NCBI GenBank assembly: GCA_003971905.1
Contig: RSEE01000179.1
Coordinates: 1-29,876 of the forward strand
Direction of reading: 5' to 3'
From: Moniliella sp. 'wahieum'
Taxonomy: Eukaryota; Basidiomycota; Moniliellomycetes; Moniliellales; Moniliellaceae
DNA: 29,876 nucleotides
Under the pieces are notes generated by a model. That model was not told the DNA's origin. It saw only the letters and a program-made list of their open reading frames with translations, and did no database searches. Below are positions 21,474 through 29,876 of the stretch, piece by piece. How positions within the stretch are numbered: position 1 is the stretch's first letter; every line of letters starts with the position of its first letter. The translations under genes and the position numbers were made by a program.

Positions 21474-21559
21474 TCTCCGATAGTTTAGTGGCTATGACAC
21501 GTCCCTGTCATGTTCTTGGACGTTCGGACGAGACCCGGGTTCGATTCCCGGTCGGAGAG
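21474..21559 (+). tRNA. tRNA-Asp (anticodon GUC), with a 14-nt intron
   Basis: The acceptor stem TCTCCGA (21474-21480) pairs perfectly with TCGGAGA (21552-21558), with discriminator G at 21559. The D-arm and A-box region TAGTTTAGTGGCTATGA is typical of Asp. The anticodon stem CGTCC (21500-21504) pairs with GGACG (21526-21530), and the loop CT-GTC-A places GUC at 21507-21509. The intron is 21511-21524, directly after position 37; its GAC can pair with the anticodon. The T arm CCGGG-TTCGATT-CCCGG is intact. A second GGACG inside the intron could compete for the 5' stem strand. Confidence 0.95.
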
Positions 21560-21567
21560 TTTTTTTT
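21560..21567 (+). terminator. RNA polymerase III terminator of tRNA-Asp
   Basis: Eight Ts immediately after the discriminator base. Confidence 0.88.
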
Positions 21568-23810
21568 GTTTCGCTTCCAGTCGCCACGCCACTTCTTGTG
21601 GTTGGACAACTCCCGTCTGCTGTCCATCGCAAGTATAATCATCGATCATCATCGCATCGGTCTTGGGACGTCGAAGTAGTACGCCCCATTCCATTGCAGC
21701 CCATAACCTTCCCCCACCCCCCACGCCCAACCTACCCCAAACCTCAGGCCTCAGCGGCTTCAGCGGCCTCCGCGGCCTCAGCTTTTCTCAGCCGCTCGTA
21801 ATCGACCGCGCAGTCGTCCCACCTTAACAGCTAACCCACAAAGCTCGCCAGCCACCAGTCGACGCAATAGGTTCATCTGACCTGCGTTGGTCCAAGCGGC
21901 TGTAAAATCGATCTAAAGTTTGATGTCACTGATTGCTGTTTCGGTGCGGAGTTTGTAGCCTAAAGCCCACACGAAGAAAGCCTCGAGTCACATGTCACAG
22001 GCTGCCACGGGTTGGTCGGTCAGTCACAGCGGCCCCGGACGTGCCAGGACGAAGGTCGTGTACCCCAAGCCAAGGTGCCCTGGTACACGGTAAACCTGGC
22101 CTGCCTCGGCCCGGTCCCCTCAACGCCTCAACGCCTCAACGTTCAACAGCACACATGATCTTATCACGCCCACCTTATGGTGGTCTGGGTCAAACGGAGT
22201 ACCCCAGAGTACCTCTTAGCTCTCCCCCGCTTTGGCTATGGTCAGTACACAACAACTCCCAGCCCAAAGTATTCACCACCCGCACTGGCCACAGCCTCGC
22301 CCACCTCACCCCACCGAGCCAAGCACTCTGGCCCACGTGTATGAACGAGGAAGCCAAGCGAATAAGAACGATGAACTCCACCCTTCTTTTTCTTGAGGCT
22401 TGAGACGAGGCCGAGCGATGGTGTCCGAGAGGCCATCCCGAACACGTCCGAGCCCGTCCGAACAAGCCCGACCCCAACACGAGCTGGTCCCTCGTCCTTG
22501 GCATCCTGTTTGAGGCGGGGAGGCAATGCTGGCCCGAGGCCGAGCCGGCGAGTGGGATGGTGCACGTCGCCAATGGGTACCGGTTAGCGCAGATGAGCGA
22601 GGGCGTGAGCTGGTCCAGTTCGAAAGAGGCAGCTGCTGCAGGAGGCGGAGAGGAGTGAGGCTGCGTATGTAATCCATGCGGTTGCCGGTTAGGGTTACTG
22701 ATACTGGCGGTCCTTACCGAGGTTACTGCATGGGTGATCGATGGGCCCGTGACGCGTGAGGCCCCTGAGGCTGACCTGAGGCTGAGGCTGAGGCGCTGAG
22801 GCTGATCCAAGCATCATGCACCAACGTCATCAACACTCAAATATGCAACGTTCAGGTTACGCACTTCTCGGGGCCTTCGCGAGCTCCAAAGTTCGCGAGC
22901 GGGGCCCTAAGGGGCTGCGGCCGAAAATGGAGGCTGAAGCTGGAAGGTGGGCCGGATAGGACAGGACTAGGGCCGACTGACCGATGGACGACCACTTTAG
23001 TCCGCCTCTTGTTTCACAGTGCACCATGGGCCTCCGTGCGCAGAGTGCTGCTCTGCCCTGGTAAGGTTGGAGCTCGACGGCCGAGGGGCCGAGCGACTAG
23101 TGAAGTAACCCTGACGCTAGAGACTAGACTAGTGCCCAGGGGCCGAGTCAAGTAGGACGCGTGACGCATGCGGAGGAAGACCAAGTGGCTGCTGCACAGC
23201 TCTCTGCGCCGCGTGCATCTCGGCAACAGCATCTGGTGTGGCGTGGGTTGCGTCTGCGGGGCGCCGTTGGGCCAGGGCTGCGCGCCTTATTGCTCCGGCC
23301 GATTTGAGGGTTTTTCACGGCTTTCGGCAGTGGCGGTGTGGCGTCGCAGAGCAGCTCAGCGTTGTTCTGATCCTACGCCAGTGATGTCCATGATGCACCA
23401 CTAGCCACGCTCTTGCTTATTCCACTGTACGCCTTACGCCTTAAACGGATCGTATGACAGCCCCTCCCCCCGTTGCCCGAACTCCGAGATCGAACGGCGG
23501 AGGCCCAGCGCCTCGGCCTGCCTCAGCGCGGAGCTTGTGGGCCTTGGACAGAGTATTGATCCTAGTTAGACGGCAAACACGGCCTTGCGCCTTTTGTTTC
23601 TGCTGCGGACTATACTCACCATGCTCTGCTGACACTGCGCCGCCGAAAGGGCTGGTCCCCTTCCCATCTCCCTCTTTTGCGTCTCACGGCCCTGGCTCGT
23701 ACTGCGCTTGCACCATATACCCCACCCACCGCCCCTCTGCCAGCCTTCTTCTCTGCCCCACCACCATCTCCTTCTCCTTCTTCTCCCCCGCTCTCCCCTT
23801 CTCCTTCGCC
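21568..23810. other. Intergenic region without a supported gene
   Basis: Between tRNA-Asp and the secreted-protein gene. It holds further copies of the dispersed words: TCACATGTCACAG at 21988-22000, TCAACGTTCAACAGCA at 22136-22151, TGACGCGTGAG at 22750, a run of GAGGCTGA units at 22757-22805, and GGACGCGTGACGC at 23155. A perfect sterol-element-like TCACCCCAC is at 22306-22314. A minus-strand frame (22190-22810) is open but has no recognisable motif. The last 200 nt are C/T-rich and are probably the leader of the next gene. Confidence 0.55.
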
Positions 23811-24640
23811 ATGCTCTCCCGCACGTTCCTCGCCGTCTCGGCCCTGCTTGCTACCGCCGTGGCCGCTGCCCCCGCCAACCCCCTCGCCGCTCGCAGCCAA
23901 GTCCAAACCCTCGTCATTGGCCATCCTGGCCAACTCAACTACACCGACCACTCCAACCAGGTCAGCCTTCCCCTCTCTTTCACCAGCACAGACGTCGGTA
24001 CCAAGGCTGTCGTTTCCACCAGCGTACGTCCCCTTCCATTCCCTCTTCTCTCTTCTCTCTCTCCTCTCTCCTCTCCTCTCCTCTTCTCTCCTCTCCTCTC
24101 CTCTTCTCTCCTCTCCTCTCCTCTTCTCTCCTCTCCTCTCCTCCCTCTCCTCTCTCCATCTGTTATGACGCCCCCCTCCACAATCCACCTACCTGTTGCT
24201 GTGCGCTCACCCCCATTGTACGTCGCTGCCGTTCCACAGAACCCGTCCAACTTCACCTTTGTCTCCGTTGGCTCCAAGTACCCTCGGCACGCACACTGTC
24301 AACCCCGACGAAGGCGGAACCTACTCGGGCATCTTCCCCTCCAAGCCGACGAAAGCAAGTGCCTCGCCGTGCCGTATCTGCCTAACCTCAATTCGACTGG
24401 GGCTACCGTCGCGCTCCAACTGTCGGCTTGCACGTACGAGGACTCGGCGGTCCAGAGGAACCAGACGTTCGAGGCTGAGGAGAACTCGATTAGTTTCTCT
24501 CCGCCGGCGAACAGGGCGATGTGAGCACGAACGGGTACTTCCCCGTCCTGTCGGGCGAGTCGGTCCTGCTCAAGGTGGCTAGTTACAGCGCTAGCACAGG
24601 TTTCTGGTCTGGGAGCGATATCCAGCCTGTTTCGTCATGA
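23811..24640 (+). CDS. Small secreted protein, family not recognised, one intron, frame-disrupted
   Basis: The N-terminus MLSRTFLAVSALLATAVAAA is a clear signal peptide with a likely cleavage site after the Ala run, so the product should enter the secretory pathway. ATG 23811 follows a C/T-rich leader (CCTTCGCCATG). Exon 1 (23811-24023, exactly 71 codons) ends ...VVSTS. A 216-nt intron (24024-24239, GTACGT...CCACAG) contains the pyrimidine repeat. Exon 2 gives NPSNFTFVSVGSK, LGTHTVNPDEGGTYSGIF, LQADESKCLAVPYLPNLNST, TVALQLSACTYEDSA and TNGYFPVLSGESVLLKVASY, ending SDIQPVSS at 24640. Three indels (about 24279, 24340, 24510) must be allowed. About 200 residues, with four N-glycosylation sequons (NYT, NFT, NST, NQT) and two cysteines. 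There is no catalytic motif; it could be a cell-surface or effector-like protein. Confidence 0.72.
24039..24157 (+). repeat. 119-nt uninterrupted polypyrimidine tract with 20-bp tandem repeats, inside an intron
   Basis: Not a single purine on the plus strand over this span. Three perfect 20-bp copies of CTCTTCTCTCCTCTCCTCTC start at 24081, 24101 and 24121, with a near-copy at 24061. It fills about half of the secreted-protein intron. Confidence 0.92.
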
Positions 24641-26546
24641 GTTGTGTCGTTTTTATGCAGCGTCCGCGCTGAGGCTCGTTGGCGCACTGATGGGCTTCGT
24701 CAGCGCCCTGGCTTCAACAAGGCTTGAGGCTCAGGCTTTAGGACGTAGACTGAATTTGATTCGTTTTTATGGACCGTATACTTACCATTGCCCAAGGACG
24801 ATGGCCCTCTCCACCCTCTCTTTGCATCGAAACGCTCTTTCGTAGCGTCTTCCTTTTTCTTCTCTTTGGGCTGGGATACTCCCTTAAGGAGTAAGATGCA
24901 CGTCTGGCTCATCAGGTTCAATGTACAGACCCAGTGTACACTAGACAGACAATTGGACCCGTTCGGGATGCTATACTATACCCATAGGTTCTTTCCCTTG
25001 GTTCAAACACGTTCTTGGTCGGTCCCGATGACCCAGTCGTTATAAACCTTACCATGGAGATAGGAGCGATGATGCGTTCGGACCATCGATCGGGGTCCCA
25101 GGTTCCTGCCTGGTAACCCACCTAGACTACTGCCATGCAGCTCAAGTGGGTTACCTTTCTTCCTTCGGTCCCTCCGCCCACCATGCACAGTGAGGTTCGC
25201 ACTAGTTAGTAATAATAGCCCACCGTCAAAGAGACCTTGACCGACATTGCAGTTACCAGTGTGGCCAAACTAAGTGGAGATACTGGTTGGCTCACGACCC
25301 ATACGCTCCGTGTCTACCAACGGTCTACTTCCCTCTCTAGTTACCTTTGACTGCCTACCTCACCCACTGCACTATGCTCCCCCCCCTAACCCCCCTTCTG
25401 CTCAACCCTGGCAGGAACTTACATGGTACACCTCGAACGGGACGGGGCTGTCTGCCGATTTGGCTATAGACTAGGCTCTCGTCACCACCTACCAAGTTGG
25501 CTCGTACAGGCTCCCACGTGGTCAGTCAAGGTATGACCGCTGCCGCCGTGTGGAGAGCGGGACGGACCCCCCCGGGGCTGGACCTCTAAAGCAAACCGAC
25601 ACTATAAACGGCGATGAAGAACGGACAACATCTGGGTGCACGGTTGGAACCTGTCGGATACCATTAACACCTCTACCAATCCATCTCCCTCTGACCGTCC
25701 CTAGTGGCGTACTAACAGACAAATGGCACCTCTCTCGTAGGCGATCTGGGGACAATGGTCTTAGTTGGGTTCAACCAACGTCGAAGGTGGGTGGGAGGTT
25801 GAAACTGCTAGGTGCAGCACGGACAGGCACAGTCGCTAGACCGAATCTTACCCCCCGGGACAGAGGCGAGAGTGTGGCCGGCCAAAGCGGAGAGAGGGTA
25901 GGAAGATGAGCATGAGGAACTAACTACGGACAACTAGTATCACGCGAACTCGTGCAAGTACGCCCACACGTGCGCTACCTGCCGGTGAACTGGGCGGGAA
26001 AACGTTGGGGCAGTAGGTACTCATCTGACCGATCAACGTAACGGACGAACCAATTGATCGGGCCACCGTCGTATGCGACATCCCTCTCTACCAGTGGCCT
26101 CTTCGCCGCGAAACAGGTCCTCTGGGGCGCAATCTGAGAGGCAGGGCACGTCAAGAGTGAGAAGGCGTAATGGGATCTGGGTGTGCGGATGAGCTATGAC
26201 TTCTGAGCCCTCGGGGCCACTGACTGTCTGCGCTGCTGAGCTGCATCTGGACCCCCGCCCAATTTGTCGTGGTACCCCTCGTGTGTGAGGGCCGCGGGAA
26301 GCTATAGTGCAGAGGTGAGGGGTCAATAGCATAAGACGATTCATATACACTGTTGCATTTTTCTGTGGCCGGTGGGTTGTGTTTTTTTTTCTTCTTGAGC
26401 ATTGCTAACCTGGCAGGCAAGTGGAAGGAATGGGGGCACAGTTGCGTTCTGTTTTCTACGCCCCCTTTAACCCCCTTTCCCGTACACATACACGCCCCCC
26501 CCCCCTCTGCGTGTCTGTCCCCATCTCATTCGCTTCTCCTCGGCGG
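24641..26546. other. Intergenic region with coding-like but unrecognised fragments
   Basis: About 1.9 kb between two well-supported genes. Several stretches have protein-like composition but are broken by stops: plus-strand VKETLTDIAVTSVAKLSGDT (about 25225-25285), LTWYTSNGTGLSADLAID (about 25418-25471), DNIWVHGWNLSDTINTST (about 25624-25677), NGTSLVGDLGTMVLVGFNQ (about 25722-25780), and minus-strand frames at 24918-25121 and 26033-26350. I could not connect them into a gene or a known transposon protein. They could be a decayed gene, a divergent mobile-element relic, or chance. Confidence 0.4.
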
Positions 26547-27612
26547 TCAAACGATGCCCCATGCATCCTCGATCGCGCACGTAAACTGGAACCGGGAAAC
26601 GAGGTCAGAATCAAGTGTCGCAACTGACAAGCCTAGCCAGGGGGGGGGGGGGGGGAAGTCAACGTACCTTGCCACACGCCACCGAGGCACTGAGGGTACT
26701 CGGAGATGGAGATCTTCTCATCAACAATCGTATCGGCAAAGTTATCCTGACCATGGGCCATCGCGCCGACAAACACGGCGAGCGAGTGGTCCTTGGGGAT
26801 GGTGGGGATGTACTGGGACAAGCGCTGGACGGGGCATTGTGACTGAGGGTGATTTTGTGCGTGTTGGGAGGCAAGTGGTCGTTGATGGGGTTCTTGATCA
26901 CTGTCAGCAACCGTTCGTTGCCCTGAACGGAACGGATACTAAGTTTGAGCAAGAGCTGGACCATGAGGCCAGAGAAGCGCTTGAACGTGCGCGGAATGCG
27001 TACACGCGGGTTCACTTCAATCAACACCCCCTTGGCCGTGTGGATGTAAACCTGCAGCAAGCCAGCCTTGTTGAGCGGCGAGTCGAGCAAAGTCAAAAGA
27101 CATTGGTGCGTAATGTCCGGCCTGGCATCCGCAATGTCCCGCCCCATCTTGGCCAGCACGCTCTGGTGATCATCGCAGTTGAGCAACGCCAACTTGCCCC
27201 CGGCACCATCCTTGGCGCGCTTCCCGCCTGCGCCACCCGCAGGACCGTAGCCACGGTAGGCACTGCCGCTGCTCGTGGGCATCTGGTACGTCTCGAGACA
27301 CGCCTGCTCCAGGATGACAATCAGACGGGGGTGTTGGCCTTTTCGGCCTCGGTCTTGGGCACCTTGGGCGCAGTAGGCACCAGCTGGGGCTCGGCACGCG
27401 CACGCTTCGTGCTGCCCGTCTCGTCGGGCTGCGAGGCAGGCGGCTTGGGCGGCAGGCGCGGCGCGGGGTGAACTCCTTGGCGTCGGCGCGGATGCGGGGC
27501 TCGGAGGGCTTGGCCGCCGCGCGGGCGCAGCACTGAGGTCGGGCACGCGGTACGCAGTCGAGGGCGGCGCGGCCATCTCGGCGTCGCTGGCAGAGTGCTC
27601 GCTGTCGGACAT
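26547..27612 (-). CDS. EMG1: EMG1/NEP1, 18S rRNA (pseudouridine-N1) methyltransferase, one intron, frame-disrupted
   Basis: A SPOUT methyltransferase that modifies the hypermodified pseudouridine of 18S rRNA and is essential for small-subunit assembly in the nucleolus. ATG 27612 sits in a strong context (GCCGCCATG). The acidic and Ala/Pro-rich N-terminus is followed by [14 protein letters not shown] (about 27325), [108 protein letters not shown] and LSASVACGK. The intron (26586-26667, 82 nt) splits the C-terminus: exon 2 (26547-26585) gives [12 protein letters not shown] and stop, the family's usual ending. Four indels are needed (about 27510, 27325, 26830, 26692). About 327 residues; the excess over yeast is in the N-terminus and a Gly-rich insert. 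Identity is unambiguous. Confidence 0.95.
26586..26667 (-). other. Spliceosomal intron of EMG1 with a 16-C tract
   Basis: Donor GTACGT, branch-like TTCTGACC, acceptor TTCCAG. The conserved SVACGK/FTCAIED junction supports the boundaries. A run of 16 Cs (Gs at 26640-26655 on plus) lies inside it. Confidence 0.88.
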
Positions 27613-27716
27613 GGCGGCGGTGGTGGGCGGGACGGAGGAGCAGCGGCGCGGGCGGAAAAAAAAAGGCCAGCCAGCCGCTGGGCCGGGAAGAGTCTGCGCC
27701 GGGAAGCGGGGGCGCC

Positions 27717-27728
27717 GGTCACGTGACC
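27717..27728. promoter_or_regulatory. 12-bp palindromic E-box between EMG1 and ProRS
   Basis: GGTCACGTGACC is a perfect 12-bp palindrome with a CACGTG core, 105 nt upstream of the EMG1 ATG. CACGTG is the classical bHLH site of the Cbf1 type, so it may drive EMG1. Functional role is inference. Confidence 0.4.
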
Positions 27729-28563
27729 CCGCCGCCCTCTCCGCTGGTAGCCGGCCCAGGAGAAGTGTTTCTCTTCGAGTGGGGTATATCGACGATCGAC
27801 TATCGACTGTCGGCTATCCGATCCATTCATGGGGATATGGAATTCGAGCATTGGTTCTCCAGGTAGGCGCGGCCACGTGGACGCCCTAACCGCTAGTCGG
27901 CCGCCCGGAGCAGCGCGTCGTCGAGGCGGACAGAGGCGGTGACGCGTGGGCTGGGCGCCAACCCCAGCGCGCCCCGTCCGCCGCGTCCGCCTCGGCCGCC
28001 GGCAGCGCGTCCCGCACCATCACCTCCACCTCCCCTGCCTTCTCCCCCCCACCCCGCCCCCACCAGCACCACGGCGACCCCATCAGTTCCGCGTCCACCA
28101 GCCGCGCGGCACCGACGCCGCCCGGTCATCCAGCACCACATCCTCCAGCGCCACGGGCGCGGGTAGGAAGGTAGCCTTGCGCGCGCCGTACGTGTCCTGC
28201 GCGGCATCGAGCGCGGCCTGCACCGTGCGCCGCGCCGCCTCTGCATCGGGCGCAGACGAGGTGAGTAGCCGTAGTACCCGTTCCACTGCTTCGCGCGTGC
28301 CTTTGCCCTCGCTCGCCTCGTCCACCGGCGGCGCAATCACATACGCCACGTAGGGCGCTACTGCGCGCGGCCACACTAGACTCTTCTCCCCGCCTCGCGC
28401 GGCGGCACGTTGGGCCAACGCCCCAATCAGGCGCGAAATCCCACGCCATAGCATCCCATTTGGAACGGCGCTTGGCCCATGTAGCGGTGGTCGGGCAAGC
28501 CCAGCGCATCTGCTTCCATCGCACTCACCTCATCTGCGCCGGCAGGTGTCGGATGGCGGCTTC

Positions 28564-28587
28564 GGCATTGGCATTGGCATTGGCATC
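28564..28587. repeat. (GGCATT)4 coding microsatellite in ProRS
   Basis: Four GGCATT units, the last with one substitution, encoding alternating Asn-Ala on the minus strand in a region absent from ordinary ProRS sequences. Confidence 0.85.
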
Positions 28588-28925
28588 TGCGTCTGGCGAG
28601 CGTTGCGCCGTGTCGCGCTCGGCCGCAATTTGCGCCGCGGGCGAGTGGGGCGCCGGGACAAAGCCTACGTTGAGCGCGTCCGAGTACCGTGTGCCCAAGA
28701 GAAACGCGTGAGCGACTTCGATCGATTTGGTCGCTTGTAACGGGCTAGTGATGCCCTTGGCACTGCACTGTCCACATGCGTCGCCGACCTCGGGTTGGGA
28801 ATAGGCGCCAACGTGGCTCGTGATCGAATGCAGCGTGCGCAGTCCGCCCGGTTCGGCCACCGTCAGGGGCGGGAACAGTTCATACAGCGACGGAGGCGGC
28901 GCTTCCAGCCCCCCTGGGTCTGAGT

Positions 28926-28943
28926 TTGGGCTTGGGCTTGGGC
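28926..28943. repeat. (TTGGGC)3 coding microsatellite in ProRS
   Basis: Three perfect TTGGGC units with a degenerate continuation, encoding a Gln-Ala/Gln-Thr stretch on the minus strand. Confidence 0.8.
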
Positions 28944-29856
28944 TGCGCGCCGGTCCACGGCGGCCAAGACGGCGTGCGAGACGGCTTCCATCATTTCGCT
29001 CGGGTCCATCAGTGTGCACTCGCGATCGACATGCAGCTCGAGCCGATCAAAAACGACGGCAGTCCACCGGCCCAATCTCGGGCTGGCCCAGACTCACGGG
29101 CTGGAGAGCAACACCCTTACTGGCGCGCACGACGGCTGCGTCATTCAGCGTGCGGGTGCGCGGGACGACAAGGCGTGCAAGGCGGAGGGCGTGGCAGGTG
29201 TGCGGCCGGTCTCCTCCGTGCCGGCAAAGAGGAAAGTTGGTGGTCGAGTTGGAACGCCTCCGAGGCGCAAATAGGCGTACTTCCACATCCCCTGCTTCCA
29301 TCGGTAGCGGTACCTCACTGTTCATCGTCCGTGGTGCAGCGGGAGCCAGCTCTTGGTTCCACACACCATGACATGTCCCACACGATAACAACGTATCTTC
29401 CCCCAAAGGATCGGGAAATGGTACTCGTGACTCAGTTCGCCCCCGATTGCCCCGGTATCGGCCACAGCCGAGATCCACTGGCCATGCCGCGACCCGAGAA
29501 TGCGATCCAAGATGCGTGTATACGCCTGGCGAACCGCTTGGTACGCATCTCGTGCCGCGGTAGGATCCGCATCAAACGTGTACAGGTCCTTCATTAGGAA
29601 CTCGCGCGTGCGCAGCAACCCTGCCCGCGGCCGCAGCTCGTTACGGAACTTGGTGTGATCTGGAAGACGCGAACTGGGAGCTGACGATACGAATGTACAT
29701 CCTGTGCCACCAGGCGTGTCACTTCTTCTTCGTGCGTCGGGCCTAGGAGATATTCCGTCCCACTGCGCGAGGTAAGCGTCATCAGTTCCCCCTCCATTGT
29801 CTTCCACCGCCCGCTCGTCCGCCACAACGCAGAGGGAAGTAACACGGGCATGGCAA

Positions 29857-29876
29857 TAGGGTTAGGGTTAGGGTTA
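29857..29876 (+). repeat. Telomere repeats (TTAGGG)n at the chromosome end
   Basis: TAGGG followed by two TTAGGG units and TTA, exactly at the end of the window. The G-rich strand runs 5' to 3' toward the terminus, as at a genuine right-hand chromosome end. Only 20 nt are present, so the array is cut by the assembly or window end. Confidence 0.9.

Larger units (their letters stand above)
27893..29856 (-). pseudogene. Prolyl-tRNA synthetase, bacterial/mitochondrial type, 5'-truncated by the telomere and frame-disrupted
   Basis: A class II synthetase that charges tRNA-Pro, probably in mitochondria. The visible product starts at [16 protein letters not shown] (29851), then [18 protein letters not shown], then motif 2 [17 protein letters not shown] and [12 protein letters not shown] (about 29660-29575), [15 protein letters not shown], two CxxC pairs (SCGTCHG about 29370; ACGQCSA about 28775), IEVAHAFLLGTRYSDALNVG (about 28720-28660), RYMGQAPFQMGCYGVGISRL with motif 3 (about 28485-28425), and VVLDDR with the start of the anticodon-binding domain, to TAG at 27893. 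At least six indels. The N-terminal part, including motif 1 and the dimer interface, is missing: telomere repeats start six bases upstream of the first Met. The frame is open into the repeat (Asn-Pro), so the Met is probably an internal residue. Coding repeats (Asn-Ala)n and (Gln-Ala)n occur at 28564-28587 and 28926-28943. An intact copy must exist elsewhere if this locus is as written. Confidence 0.93.

Noticed and set aside
22190..22810. Minus-strand open frame of 206 codons before the secreted-protein gene
   Set aside because: There is no recognisable motif, signal or start context, and alternative frames look equally plausible. It overlaps the CTGAGGC-type repeats at its start.

Overview
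This window looks like the right-hand end of a fungal chromosome, most likely from a basidiomycete and perhaps from Ustilaginomycotina. The evidence is TTAGGG telomere repeats at the extreme 3' end in the correct orientation, spliceosomal introns of 82-84 nt with GTACGT donors, tRNA genes with short introns after anticodon position 37, an SREBP/Sre1 homologue, and a PriB-like Zn(II)2Cys6 regulator. The placement below class is inference.

Layout, left to right: the 5' part of a DHA1-type MFS transporter (minus; its 3' end lies beyond the left edge); 3.5 kb of intergenic DNA; tRNA-Glu(CUC); peptidyl-tRNA hydrolase 2 (plus); a large Zn2Cys6 transcription factor (minus, convergent with PTH2); about 6.7 kb of mostly non-coding DNA with short repeats and one weak candidate gene; the membrane-bound regulator SREBP/Sre1 (minus, about 4 kb); tRNA-Asp(GUC); a small secreted protein (plus); a poorly interpretable 1.9 kb; EMG1/NEP1, the 18S rRNA pseudouridine methyltransferase (minus); and a bacterial-type (mitochondrial) prolyl-tRNA synthetase (minus) whose 5' end is replaced by telomere repeats. 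Several genes serve translation (two tRNAs, PTH2, EMG1, ProRS) and two are regulators, but they do not form an obvious pathway cluster.

Two points dominate. First, every protein gene recognised here keeps good family similarity only if the reading frame is changed repeatedly. Single-base indels occur at roughly two to six per kb, some in homopolymers, while the amino acids around them stay conserved. That pattern fits an unpolished long-read assembly better than old pseudogenes, though very recent decay cannot be excluded from sequence alone. Coordinates below therefore give gene spans, not single open reading frames. Second, the telomere begins inside the ProRS gene, upstream of the residues MPVLLPS, so the N-terminus with class II motif 1 is absent. 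This is either a healed chromosome break or a subtelomeric truncated copy.

No CRISPR array, recognisable transposon ORF or secondary-metabolite core enzyme was found. The intergenic DNA shows a recurring vocabulary of short words (CACATGTCAC, CAACGTTCAAC, CAAGCTT, TGACGCGT, CTGAGGC) that I cannot assign to a known element.
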